NCBI GenBank assembly: GCA_020633435.1
Contig: JACKDP010000008.1
Coordinates: forward strand, 62,001 to 126,000
From: Myxococcales bacterium
GTDB lineage: Bacteria; Myxococcota_A; Bradymonadia; UBA7976; UBA1532
Reading direction: 5' to 3'
DNA: 64,000 nucleotides
Positions 1-7,728 of the stretch are shown one piece after another; the stretch's first letter is position 1, and the number at the start of each line of letters is the position of its first letter. The notes below the pieces were generated by a model. That model had not been told where the DNA came from. It was given only the letters and a program-made list of their open reading frames with translations, and searched no databases. Position numbers and translations under genes: made by a program.

Positions 1-72
1 CCCAGGCTCGCCCAGAAGAGCACGGTCTTGCCTCCGAGAAACGGCCGCGCAGTCAAGCACGCGGCGGCCCCT

Positions 73-91
73 CTTGCAACTGGATTGCAGG
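73..91 (-). terminator. Possible hairpin after acyl-CoA dehydrogenase gene
   Basis: Seven-pair inverted repeat (CTTGCAA / TTGCAGG, one G-T pair) with a five-base loop, starting 12 bases past the stop codon of the minus-strand dehydrogenase gene. No U-tract follows, so termination is only a guess. The rest of the first 100 bases shows no gene I can support. Confidence 0.2.
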
Positions 92-102
92 AACGCGTCC
101 GC

Positions 103-1281
<1,179 letters not shown>

Positions 1282-1327
1282 GCAGTGCTCTCGCGGCTGG
1301 ATCGAGAGCAACATATTCGATCCGGGC

Positions 1328-1361
1328 GCGGTGGGCGACCGCTGGCGCGATCACCCACCGC
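1328..1361. other. Inverted repeat between spy-like gene and acd
   Basis: Perfect 8-base arms GCGGTGGG and CCCACCGC separated by 18 bases, just past the stop of the Spy-like gene and upstream of the dehydrogenase gene. It could act as a terminator for the former or in the leader of the latter. No U-run is present, so the role is open. Confidence 0.25.
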
Positions 1362-1367
1362 CGGAGA

Positions 1368-1934
1368 TCACTCGTCGTCGGGGCCGTCGTCGCCGGGGCC
1401 GTCGTCATCGTCCGGGCCGTCGTCCCCCGGGCGGTGGCCGCGCCGGCCCTTGCGGCCGTGGGGCCGCTCGCCGTCAGGGCCGGGGCCGCGCATGCCCTTG
1501 CCCTTGCCCTTGCGCCACTTGCCCATCCGATCGCGGAGCTGGGCGCGCTGCTCGGGGGTCAGGGCCGCGTGCAGATCGAGCATGGCGCCCATCTGCACCT
1601 TCTTGATCTCGGTCTGCAGCCGGCCGAGCTCCTCGATCTTCGCCATGACGGCCGCCCGGTTGGGGGCGTCCGCCTCCATCAGCTGCTTGAGGGCGTCGCG
1701 GCCGGCGCGCACCTCCTGGTGCTTGCCCTTCAGGCTCTCGCGGGTCGCCTTGAGCTGCTCCTTGAGCCGGTCACGGGTGGCCTGATCCAGGCCCAGGTCG
1801 TCGGCGAGGCGCTCGAGCTGCTTGCCGCTGGGCAAGCGCCCCGGCCCGCCACCCGGACCCGCCAGCGCCGGGCTCGCCATGAAGAGGGCCGCCAGGGCCA
1901 GCAGCAGACCACGTCCCCAGTTCTTCGCGCTCAT
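1368..1934 (-). CDS. Spy/CpxP-like periplasmic protein with acidic tail
   Basis: A 188-residue secreted protein. Residues 1-25 form a signal peptide (charged start, Leu/Ala core, ASPALA cleavage site). The middle is helical and highly charged, with an LTPEQRAQLRDRM segment, the LTxxQ signature of Spy/CpxP-type periplasmic chaperones and metal-stress sensors. The C terminus is unusual: a Lys/Gly/Arg patch followed by about 20 residues made mostly of Asp, Gly and Pro, which could bind metal ions. GGAG Shine-Dalgarno sits 6 bases before the ATG. It lies 28 bases downstream of the anti-sigma gene, so it is probably the output of that ECF operon. Family assignment is good; ligand is unknown. Confidence 0.75.
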   Translation of the reverse strand: MSAKNWGRGLLLALAALFMASPALAGPGGGPGRLPSGKQLERLADDLGLDQATRDRLKEQLKATRESLKGKHQEVRAGRDALKQLMEADAPNRAAVMAKIEELGRLQTEIKKVQMGAMLDLHAALTPEQRAQLRDRMGKWRKGKGKGMRGPGPDGERPHGRKGRRGHRPGDDGPDDDDGPGDDGPDDE

Positions 1935-1962
1935 GTCGTTCTCCTTCGCGCTGTACGCGCCG

Positions 1963-2313
1963 TCAGATGTCGAGGTACTCCGCGAGCGTCGCGTAGTCCT
2001 CGGGGAAGACCTCATCGCTCTCCTCCACCGCCGACTCGATGTCGAGGGTGGCGTAGATCTCGTCGTCGTCAGCCGCCAGGGCGGCCACGCTGGGCGGCGC
2101 CGCGTCGGCCGCGTCCACCGCCGCCGGGCCGCGCCAGAGGCCGACCCCCAGGGCCAGCGCCGCCGCGGCGGGCAGCGCCAGCCACCAGGTCGAGGTCGGC
2201 CGGCGCTCCAGCCGGGCCGCCAGCCGGGCGTCGAACCCCGGCGAGGGCGCCGGCGCCTCGGTGGCCTGCCGCAGCCGGACGACGAACCGGGCGTCATCGT
2301 GCTCAGTGCTCAT
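1963..2313 (-). CDS. Putative anti-sigma factor, single membrane pass
   Basis: A 116-residue protein whose ATG overlaps the sigma gene stop by 4 bases (ATGA), the usual arrangement for an ECF sigma factor and its anti-sigma. Residues 1-38 are a charged, probably helical cytoplasmic part; about residues 41-60 (WWLALPAAAALALGVGLW) form one transmembrane helix; the remainder is an acidic periplasmic tail. It lacks the HxxxCxxC zinc motif of ZAS-type anti-sigma factors and shows no sequence I recognise, so the function rests on position, topology and size. The acidic outer tail faces the same compartment as the Spy-like product of the next gene. Confidence 0.6.
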   Translation of the reverse strand: MSTEHDDARFVVRLRQATEAPAPSPGFDARLAARLERRPTSTWWLALPAAAALALGVGLWRGPAAVDAADAAPPSVAALAADDDEIYATLDIESAVEESDEVFPEDYATLAEYLDI

Positions 2314-2843
2314 CGTCCCTCCTCCCTCAAGTCGGCCAGCTCAGCGCGCAGCCGCACCAGGGCGCGGTGCAGGTGGCTCTTGATCGTGCCCGGCGAGGTC
2401 TTGAGCACCTCGGCCGCCTCCGCCACGGTGAAGCCCTCCATGTGCACCAGCACGAAGGCCTCGCGCTGGCCCCGGGAGAGGGCGCCCACCGCCGCGAGGA
2501 TGCGCCGCTGGAGGCCATCGTCGGCCACCGGCGCCCGGGGGGCCGCCTCGCCCCCCGTCAGCTCGCTCCAGACCTGCTTGATCCGCGCCCGCCGGCGCCA
2601 GGCGTGGGCCTCGCGCACCAGGATGCGGTAGAACCAGGTGGAGAGCTTCGCCTCCTCACGGAAGGTCGGCAGGGCCCGCCAGGCCTGGACGAACGCCTCC
2701 TGGGCGACGTCCTCGGCGGCGGCGGCGTCCCCGCCGACGAGGCGCCAGGCCAGGGAGACAGCGCGCGCTCGGTGGCTGTCGACGAAGGCGGCCAGGCGGG
2801 CCTCCAGGGTCGTCGTCGCCCGCTCGTCGCTCACTGCCTCCAC
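2310..2843 (-). CDS. ECF RNA polymerase sigma factor (sigma-70 family)
   Basis: A 177-residue two-domain sigma factor. Region 2 is visible at about residues 24-85 (AAEDVAQEAFVQAWRALPTF, then STWFYRI), and region 4 at about 120-170 with an HTH (FTVAEAAEVLKTSPGTIKSHLHRAL). There is no region 1.1 or 3, as expected for the extracytoplasmic-function group. Translation starts at GTG 2843, 8 bases after GGGAGG. It is the first gene of a sigma / anti-sigma / Spy-like operon and should direct an envelope-stress regulon. A GTAACC element lies 60-70 bases upstream and could be an autoregulatory -35, but I cannot find a convincing -10 partner. Confidence 0.9.
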   Translation of the reverse strand: MEAVSDERATTTLEARLAAFVDSHRARAVSLAWRLVGGDAAAAEDVAQEAFVQAWRALPTFREEAKLSTWFYRILVREAHAWRRRARIKQVWSELTGGEAAPRAPVADDGLQRRILAAVGALSRGQREAFVLVHMEGFTVAEAAEVLKTSPGTIKSHLHRALVRLRAELADLREEGR

Positions 2844-2916
2844 CTCGTCGCCTCCCGGGTCACCGTGGACACCGGGTTGTGAGGGCGAGGGCCGGCCTTC
2901 GGGTTACACAGGCAGG

Positions 2917-2941
2917 AAAAAAACTGCGGCCACCTGCCGCA
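2917..2941 (-). terminator. Intrinsic terminator
   Basis: On the minus strand TGCGGC-AGGTG-GCCGCA forms a 6-pair stem with a 5-base loop, followed by a G and seven T residues. This is the clearest rho-independent terminator in the window. It ends the transcript coming from the 2982-3392 gene and insulates the downstream ECF operon. Confidence 0.8.
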
Positions 2942-2981
2942 AGCAGCGAAAACCATGAGGTTTTTCGGTGCGTTGGCGGGC

Positions 2982-3392
2982 TCAGCGATCTTGACGGTAC
3001 AGCCAGGGGGCCACCGGCAGCGTGCCGCGGGCGTAGGCCTGGCACTGCTCGGAGCTGACGCCCCGATAGCCGTAGTGCTTGTCGAACCAGGCGCGGTAGC
3101 GCAGCAGCAAGGGCTTCATGGACGCCCGCAGGTGCCGGGGCGCGGTGAGGTACGTCCGCTCGCAGGCGCAGAGATCGGCCGGGTGCTTCGGGTACCGGTC
3201 GATGGGGGGCAGCGGCCCGCCGAAGGCGGCCTCCACCAGCGCGTCGCTGCTCTTGCCCGTGAACCGCCGATCGCCGATGCCGACCACATGGGTGCTCGCC
3301 AGGCGGTGCACCAGCCAGTCTCGCTCCGACCGGATGCGCCGGAGCTCCTCCAGGCTGTCTTCGTCCTGCGGCGGATCTGCCTGCTCGTCCAT
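2982..3392 (-). CDS. Hypothetical protein, cytoplasmic, 136 residues
   Basis: I do not recognise this protein. It has no signal peptide or membrane segment. An acidic N terminus (MDEQADPPQDEDS) leads into a charged helix (LEELRRIRSERDWLVHRL). The rest has conserved-looking Trp, Tyr and Cys residues (two Cys near CACE, one near SEQCQAY). The ATG at 3392 is preferred over a GTG two codons earlier; neither has a strong Shine-Dalgarno. It lies 84 bases past the LysM gene in the same direction and may be the last gene of that envelope operon; a strong terminator follows. Confidence 0.55.
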   Translation of the reverse strand: MDEQADPPQDEDSLEELRRIRSERDWLVHRLASTHVVGIGDRRFTGKSSDALVEAAFGGPLPPIDRYPKHPADLCACERTYLTAPRHLRASMKPLLLRYRAWFDKHYGYRGVSSEQCQAYARGTLPVAPWLYRQDR

Positions 3393-3482
3393 CGTCACCA
3401 GCCGGCTTCACGGTGCGCCAGGTCGCACCCGGCGCCGAGTATACCCAGACCGTCGGTCGGCGACGAGGTTGTTGCTCAGGGG

Positions 3483-4733
3483 TCAGTCACTCAGGTCGCC
3501 CGCGGCGAGGGCCTTGCCGAGGGCGGTGGCCATGCCGTTGAGGGCGCCCCGCCCGGGCTGGGCCGCGGCGGCGATGATCCACCGCTTCCGGGAGCCCTTG
3601 TCGTAGAGGTAGACGACGTCGGAGATCCAGCCCTCCGAGAAGCCGGGCTTGTGGTAGGCGACGACCTGGCCGGGCTTGAAGGCCTTCTCCAGCAGGTTCA
3701 CGACGTCCATCCCGCGCTTGCGCTCGGCCTTCAGGGCGTCGCGGATGAGCCGCAGGCTGCGCTTGTCCAGCTTGAAGCGGTCGCGGGGGCCGAGCTGCTC
3801 GTGGAGCATCAGTGACCGCATGGCCTGCGCCAGATCGGCCACGCTCGTGCAGGCCGCGCTGTGCGGGCAGGTGTAGCCGTGCTTGCCCTGCTCGGCGGGC
3901 AGGGTGGCCGTCTTGCGACCCTGCTTCAAGACGATCTTGGGCGTCTCGCGGAAGGTGCGGGAGCCCGTCATCGGGATCCAGCGCGACGTCTCGTAGGGGC
4001 GGTGGATGGCCGTGTGCTTGAGGCCCCGGTTCTTGAGGACGCGCCCGTTGAGGAAGTCGTAGCCCGCGAGCTGGACGAGGCGGTTGTGGGCCAGGTTGTC
4101 GCTCTTGATGAGGGAGGCCTCGATGAGCTCCTGCACGGTGTGCTGCGCCTTGCCCTGGCCGAAGAAGGTCACCTGGGCGCGGCTGTCGAAGCCCTTGGCC
4201 TGCAGGCGCTCGATGGCGCCGACGGCGCTGAACAGCTTCACGGTGGAGGCGGCGTTCCAGTCCATGTGGTCGTGGGCGCTGTCCTCCCAGTCGTAGACGT
4301 CCTCGTCGACGATGCGCCGGCCGCGCTTGTCGAGGGTGACCTCGATGACGCGGACCTTGAGGGAGCGCCGCCCGCCGAAGCCATGGGCCGCCAGCACCTC
4401 GCGCAGGACGGGCTTCTTCTTGCGCCCGCCCTTCGCCGGCTTCTCGGCCTTGCCCCCCTTCGCGGGCTTCGCGCCCTTCACGGGCTTCGCGCCCTTGCTC
4501 GCGCCGCGGCTCGCGCCCTTGCGGCACGCGCGGGGCAGCTTCAGCGCCTGCCCGTCGCGCAAGAAGTCGCTGTCGAGCTTGTTGGCCTTCTTGATGTCGT
4601 CGACCTCGCACCCGTGGGTGCGGGCGATGGCGCCGAGGGTGTCCCCCGGCTTGACGGTGTAGGCCCGCGCGGAGGCGCTGCCCGGGAGCAACCCCAGCGC
4701 GAGCCCCAGCAGCAGGCCAGCGAGGCCTCGCAT
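3483..4733 (-). CDS. Secreted LysM plus class A beta-lactamase-fold protein
   Basis: A 416-residue exported protein. Residues 1-22 are a signal peptide; about 24-68 is a LysM domain (YTVKPGDTLGAIARTHGCEVDDI) that binds peptidoglycan; 71-108 is a Lys/Gly/Ala-rich linker with KGAKP repeats; about 125-416 is a serine hydrolase of the class A beta-lactamase / penicillin-binding fold. The active-site set is present: SxxK as S163-TVK, SDN at 211-213, and KPG at 362-364 in place of KTG. A general-base Glu166 equivalent is not obvious, so a cell-wall transpeptidase or carboxypeptidase role is as likely as beta-lactam hydrolysis. It starts 4 bases after the M15 peptidase gene, whose stop lies within the Shine-Dalgarno region. 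Confidence 0.8.
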   Translation of the reverse strand: MRGLAGLLLGLALGLLPGSASARAYTVKPGDTLGAIARTHGCEVDDIKKANKLDSDFLRDGQALKLPRACRKGASRGASKGAKPVKGAKPAKGGKAEKPAKGGRKKKPVLREVLAAHGFGGRRSLKVRVIEVTLDKRGRRIVDEDVYDWEDSAHDHMDWNAASTVKLFSAVGAIERLQAKGFDSRAQVTFFGQGKAQHTVQELIEASLIKSDNLAHNRLVQLAGYDFLNGRVLKNRGLKHTAIHRPYETSRWIPMTGSRTFRETPKIVLKQGRKTATLPAEQGKHGYTCPHSAACTSVADLAQAMRSLMLHEQLGPRDRFKLDKRSLRLIRDALKAERKRGMDVVNLLEKAFKPGQVVAYHKPGFSEGWISDVVYLYDKGSRKRWIIAAAAQPGRGALNGMATALGKALAAGDLSD

Positions 4734-4737
4734 GGCG

Positions 4738-5442
4738 TCACTCTCCCGTGGGCGAGAAGTGCATGAAGTCGCGGGTCTTGTCCGTCCGCGCCCCGCCCCA
4801 CTTCCAGAAGGCCGTGAACGCCTTCCAGGCCGGTCCACCTTCCCGGACCGTCACTTTCGGCCGCCGGGCCGGATCCCAGGCGCCGCCGACGCGCAGCTTG
4901 CAGCCCTTCAGATCCCCGGCGCCCGCGGCGATCTGCTTGAGGCCGCAGTCGCCGTAGAGGCCGTTCTGCTCGGCGTTGATGTCGATCGCGGTGCCGTAGG
5001 AGTGGTTGCTGAACTCGGTGCGCAGGGTGCCCTTGATGGCGCCGCGCGTCCGCCCCACCCGGTACCCGATGAGCGTCTTGATCTGGAAGCCGTCGGCGTG
5101 GGCCTGCGCCAGCGCCGTCCGCACGCGGTCGGCGTACAGGCGGCAGACGGTCACCGTCGGCAGCCCCTCCACGGCGACGTCGACCTGGTCCTCGCTGCAC
5201 ACCGTGCAGGCCGGGATCTGCGGGTCGCGCTCGTCAGCCGCCAGCTCGCCCCGCGTCTTGCGGATGGTCTCGTTGTTGACCCCCCGCTTCTTCTGCACGT
5301 CCCACGAGTACGTGCGGTACGTGCAGGGCGCCCCGGGATCCTCGGCCGCCTCGGCGCTGGCCGGGGCCGCCGCCTCGGCGCTGGGCGGCGCCGCCGGCTC
5401 GGGGCCCAGCAGCGCCACGATCAGGGCCAGCCAGGCGCTCAC
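4738..5442 (-). CDS. M15-family peptidase (VanY / D-Ala-D-Ala carboxypeptidase type)
   Basis: A 234-residue protein with a short hydrophobic N terminus and an Ala/Pro/Glu-rich spacer. The catalytic region carries the M15 zinc pattern: H147 and D154 in NHSYGTAIDIN and H228 in DFMHF, with the preceding FWKWGG segment. Members cleave peptide stems of peptidoglycan. Six cysteines outside the active site suggest disulfides and an extracytoplasmic location. It starts at GTG overlapping the stop of the upstream gene by 4 bases and is followed 4 bases later by the LysM/serine hydrolase gene, so the three are probably co-translated as a wall-remodelling unit. Confidence 0.85.
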   Translation of the reverse strand: MSAWLALIVALLGPEPAAPPSAEAAAPASAEAAEDPGAPCTYRTYSWDVQKKRGVNNETIRKTRGELAADERDPQIPACTVCSEDQVDVAVEGLPTVTVCRLYADRVRTALAQAHADGFQIKTLIGYRVGRTRGAIKGTLRTEFSNHSYGTAIDINAEQNGLYGDCGLKQIAAGAGDLKGCKLRVGGAWDPARRPKVTVREGGPAWKAFTAFWKWGGARTDKTRDFMHFSPTGE

Positions 5443-6446
5443 TTCGGGTCGCCCTTGGGGGCGGGCACGGCGTCGATGTGGGTCACCGGGATGTCGTCCT
5501 CACCCTTGATGGCCGTCCAGGGGACGATCTGGTTGACGTTCTTGGCGCCGTTGGCCAGCCAGGCCTGGAAGCTGGCCCCGGTCTGGGTGTTGTAGCGATA
5601 GTCGCCGTTGCGCTTCTTCGACGCCAACGTCCTGAAAATCAACGACTTCTCGTCGAAGTTCATGGCCGCCATGTTGTCGCGGAACTGCTGCGGGTAGTTC
5701 CAGTAGCCCTCGGCGTTGGAGGTGTAGATGGCGCGCACCGGCACCCCGAGGGCCCGGGACTGCTCGCCGACGCTCTTGAAGCAGCGGTCATCGAGCAGGT
5801 TGCACAGCAGCGGGCGGGCGCGCCCGTCCAGGACGTGCTGGCGCACCCAGGCGTACTCGGCGGGATCCGTGAGGAAGCTCGCGACCTTGCGCTCCTTGAA
5901 CCAGCCACGGACGCGCACGAGGCGGCGGCGGATCTTCGCCATGGCGTTGTGGAAGACGACCAGGGTCTTCTTGCGCTCGGCCACCTCGCCCGGGAGCTTC
6001 TCCAGCAGCCGCGCCTCGGTGGCCTTCTTCTCCTTGGGATCCCACCACTTGATGAAGTCGTCGATGGTCTCGGACTCGGCGAAGGCCACGGCGTAGATCT
6101 GGTGGACGCGGCCCACCCACGGGTCGTAGTCCGTGAAGTAGGTCAGCGTCGGCTTCATCCAGCCGATGAACACGTAGGCCTGGTCGGTGCCCACGCCGGT
6201 GTAGATGCCGCCCAGGTCGCGAAACCGCGGCTCCCACTTGTCGATCCAGTTCTCGTCGCAGGTGAGGTAGTGGCGCCCCTCCAGGTCCTCGCGCACGGCG
6301 TTGAGCTTCTCGGGCGGGGCGTCCTCGGCGACGCCCTCGAAGAGCGCCTTCTGCTCCGGGGTCAGGGGACCCGTCGGCGCGGGGACGTCCACCGCGAGGG
6401 CCGGGGTCGTCGCCAGCGCGAGAGCCAGGAAGATTCCAATGCGCAT
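5439..6446 (-). CDS. Secreted protein of unknown function, first gene of envelope operon
   Basis: A 335-residue exported protein (signal peptide 1-19, ending ALA). A distinctive block near residues 80-100 reads GGIYTGVGTDQAYVFIGWMKP, here split for reading as GIYTGVGTDQ and FIGWMKP; a second block near 270 is SNAEGYWNYPQQFRDN. From memory this resembles an uncharacterised family found in Leptospira (LIC_10091-like) and myxobacteria, but I cannot verify it. Tyr, Trp and charged residues dominate. The start at 6446 has GGAAGGA 6 bases upstream. It overlaps the M15 peptidase gene by 4 bases, so a role in the cell wall or outer envelope is inferred from context only. Confidence 0.7.
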   Translation of the reverse strand: MRIGIFLALALATTPALAVDVPAPTGPLTPEQKALFEGVAEDAPPEKLNAVREDLEGRHYLTCDENWIDKWEPRFRDLGGIYTGVGTDQAYVFIGWMKPTLTYFTDYDPWVGRVHQIYAVAFAESETIDDFIKWWDPKEKKATEARLLEKLPGEVAERKKTLVVFHNAMAKIRRRLVRVRGWFKERKVASFLTDPAEYAWVRQHVLDGRARPLLCNLLDDRCFKSVGEQSRALGVPVRAIYTSNAEGYWNYPQQFRDNMAAMNFDEKSLIFRTLASKKRNGDYRYNTQTGASFQAWLANGAKNVNQIVPWTAIKGEDDIPVTHIDAVPAPKGDPK

Positions 6447-6534
6447 CGACCAGTCCTTCCGCGGGCTCGAGGCCCGCTGCCATGCTTTCGGCGTCGGCGC
6501 GCATTCTTATGCGGCGCACGGCGCGGCGCACACA

Positions 6535-6540
6535 TATAAT
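6535..6540 (+). promoter_or_regulatory. Consensus -10 box giving leaderless yjgA mRNA
   Basis: A perfect TATAAT lies in otherwise very GC-rich sequence and ends 7 bases before the ATG at 6548. Transcription would then start at or next to that ATG, giving a leaderless message. No TTGACA-like -35 is visible at 16-18 bases upstream. The box overlaps the alternative in-frame ATG at 6539, arguing against that start. Confidence 0.5.
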
Positions 6541-6547
6541 GGAAGGC

Positions 6548-7111
6548 ATGGTCGACAAGCCACCCTTCGATGAACGCCCGCCCCATCTGCCCCACGGCTA
6601 CGACGAAGAGGACGACGAAGAGCGTGATGATCGGGCCACCCGACGCCGCGCGAAGCGTGCCGTCGTCGACGATCGGGTGGCCCTGGTGGAGCGCCTCGTC
6701 GCCATGCGGGACGAGGCGCTCGCGTTGCTACCGATACCCGCGGACGTGGAGCCCGAGCTGGCGCTTGCGCGGCGACTCAAGGCCAGCGGCGCGAAAAAGC
6801 GGCAGGTCCGCTTCGTCGCCCGCCTGCTGACCGACCGCGATGGGCCCATCCTCGCCGCCGAGCGCGGCGAGGTCGGGCACCTGGGCGGTGCGGCGTCGCA
6901 GTGGCTTGACCACCTCCTGCAGGGCGAAGAGGCGGCCATCGACACGCTGATGGCGACCTGCCCGGAGGCCGATCGTCAGCGTGTGCGGCAGCTCGTCCGC
7001 CAGGCGCACCGGTCGGCGGCCAGCGATCGAGCGGCCGATCGCCTGCTCGCCTACCTGCAGGAGCTCGCACCACCGGCTCCCCCGGAGGGGCCGGCTGATC
7101 AGGATGTTTGA
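6548..7111 (+). CDS. yjgA: Ribosome-associated protein YjgA/DarP (DUF615)
   Basis: A 187-residue DUF615 protein. In E. coli YjgA/DarP binds late 50S precursors and helps active-site maturation of the large subunit. Visible features are the acidic, Arg-rich N terminus (DEEDDEERDDRATRRRAKR), the core SGAKKRQVRFVARLLTDRD and the helical C-terminal half with WLDHLL and VRQLVRQAHR. The length suits the family. ATG 6548 is preferred over 6539 because a TATAAT box covers the latter; neither has a normal Shine-Dalgarno. Its only plus-strand neighbour is the DUF362 gene about 700 bases away, so it is probably monocistronic. Confidence 0.85.
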   Translation: MVDKPPFDERPPHLPHGYDEEDDEERDDRATRRRAKRAVVDDRVALVERLVAMRDEALALLPIPADVEPELALARRLKASGAKKRQVRFVARLLTDRDGPILAAERGEVGHLGGAASQWLDHLLQGEEAAIDTLMATCPEADRQRVRQLVRQAHRSAASDRAADRLLAYLQELAPPAPPEGPADQDV

Positions 7112-7169
7112 TCGGCTCTGCATGAGACCTCTCTTCAGTCCAGTGCCTGCAAGGCAATGCCAGTTCATC

Positions 7170-7191
7170 GGATCGCCGCGCGGGGCGATCC
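7170..7191. terminator. Hairpin after yjgA
   Basis: Perfect 8-base arms GGATCGCC and GGCGATCC with a 6-base loop, about 60 bases past the yjgA stop. The following plus-strand bases are CCTCTGCTT, only modestly T-rich. It could end yjgA or the minus-strand RNA coming the other way. Confidence 0.4.
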
Positions 7192-7224
7192 CCTCTGCTT
7201 CACACGTCAGCGGCCATCGGTAGA

Positions 7225-7246
7225 GGCCCGACTGGCCGTCGGGGCC
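7225..7246 (-). terminator. Hairpin downstream of tRNA-like element
   Basis: Minus strand GGCCCCGAC...GTCGGGCC with one bulged base and a 5-base loop, 15 bases past the tRNA-like 3' end. It may mark the end of the structured minus-strand transcript. No clear U-run. Confidence 0.3.
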
Positions 7247-7261
7247 ATCCGCTCTCGCGTC

Positions 7262-7349
7262 GAGGGTGGGTGGGAGTCGAACCCACGGCATCCGCCTGGG
7301 ATGCGCCCGCTGCCAGCGGGCACGGCCAGCCACCATCCGTCTCCACCTG
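7262..7349 (-). tRNA. tRNA-like cloverleaf with long variable arm, anticodon GGC
   Basis: The minus strand folds as a class II tRNA. D stem ACGG/CCGT (7340-7337 with 7325-7322) has an 11-base loop. The anticodon stem is GCCCG/CGGGC with loop CTGGCAG, so U33 is kept and positions 34-36 read GGC (alanine). The variable arm is GCATCC/GGATGC with a 5-base loop. The T arm is GTGGG-TTCGACT-CCCAC. The inner acceptor is GGTGG/CCACC, but the two outer acceptor pairs (A-C, C-T) do not form, position 8 is A rather than U, and no CCA is encoded. Alanine tRNAs normally have short variable loops; long arms belong to Leu, Ser, Tyr and Sec tRNAs. It could be an atypical (allo-tRNA or selC-like) tRNA, a decayed tRNA, or part of a larger structured RNA. 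Confidence 0.5.
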
Positions 7350-7350
7350 T

Positions 7351-7409
7351 GACGCCCGGAACGCCGACCGGGGTCGGTGTCCTCAGACCTGCTCTGGTCG
7401 CCGGGCGTC
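7351..7409. other. Junction-forming inverted repeat, possible structured RNA
   Basis: Perfect 9-base arms GACGCCCGG (7351-7359) and CCGGGCGTC (7401-7409) enclose two smaller hairpins, CCGAC/GTCGG at 7364-7377 and GACC/GGTC at 7386-7399, giving a three-way junction. It abuts the 5' side of the tRNA-like element. The stretch 7410-7530 contains one more imperfect hairpin (7448-7471) and no gene I can support. Confidence 0.4.
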
Positions 7410-7530
7410 CTTGGACCCCGGCCCGTCTCCACGCATGGCATCCTCCCCTGCCGCCGGGCGGATCCCGGCAGCGTGGCTGTGCTGGGGCGGCGAGCGCCGC
7501 GATTGGCTGGGTACGAGGGGCCAGAAATGA

Positions 7531-7564
7531 CAACGCCCCTCGCGGCCGGGCCGGAGGGGCGTTG
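7531..7564 (-). terminator. Strong GC hairpin after the small ORF
   Basis: Perfect 11-base arms CAACGCCCCTC and GAGGGGCGTTG with a 12-base loop. On the minus strand it begins 23 bases after the small ORF stop and is followed by TCATTTCT, a weak U-rich tail. A second hairpin (GTTCGC/GCGAAC, 7570-7587) lies directly against the stop codon. Confidence 0.6.
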
Positions 7565-7587
7565 AGCGCGTTCGCGTGTGAGCGAAC

Positions 7588-7698
7588 CTAGCGCAGCGCC
7601 GCCCCCATGGGCCCGCAAAGCACGCGACCGTAGCCGATGGCGATCGGGAAATCGCTCGGCAGATCGTGGACTTCGGGGTTCTTCCACTGGGACGACAT
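7588..7698 (-). CDS. Small protein of 36 residues, own promoter and terminator
   Basis: I do not recognise this product. The ORF begins MSSQWKNPEVHDLP and ends VLCGPMGAALR; it has one Cys, one Trp, no signal peptide and no clear transmembrane helix, though PIAIGYGRVL is apolar. Support for a real gene comes from the signals around it: TTGACA, 17 bases, TACGTT upstream; an AGAGGTG Shine-Dalgarno 9 bases before the ATG; two hairpins after the stop. It is divergent from the DUF362 gene and upstream, on the same strand, of the tRNA-like element. Possibilities include a regulatory small protein, a leader peptide for the downstream RNA, or a peptide precursor; nothing in the sequence decides between them. 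Confidence 0.6.
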   Translation of the reverse strand: MSSQWKNPEVHDLPSDFPIAIGYGRVLCGPMGAALR

Positions 7699-7728
7699 GG
7701 TCGATGCACCTCTGGCGTTGGTTTGCCG

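Noticed and set aside
3483..4733. Calling the SxxK/SDN/KPG protein an antibiotic-resistance beta-lactamase
   Set aside because: The LysM domain, wall-enzyme neighbours and absent obvious deacylation Glu make a peptidoglycan role more likely; resistance cannot be supported.
4734..4838. Longer start for the LysM/serine hydrolase gene
   Set aside because: The longer frame runs into the M15 peptidase gene and would remove the clear signal peptide starting at 4733.
7245..7410. tmRNA gene
   Set aside because: No ANDNx...ALAA-type tag reading frame or the usual 5' half was found, and the tRNA-like fold is self-contained.
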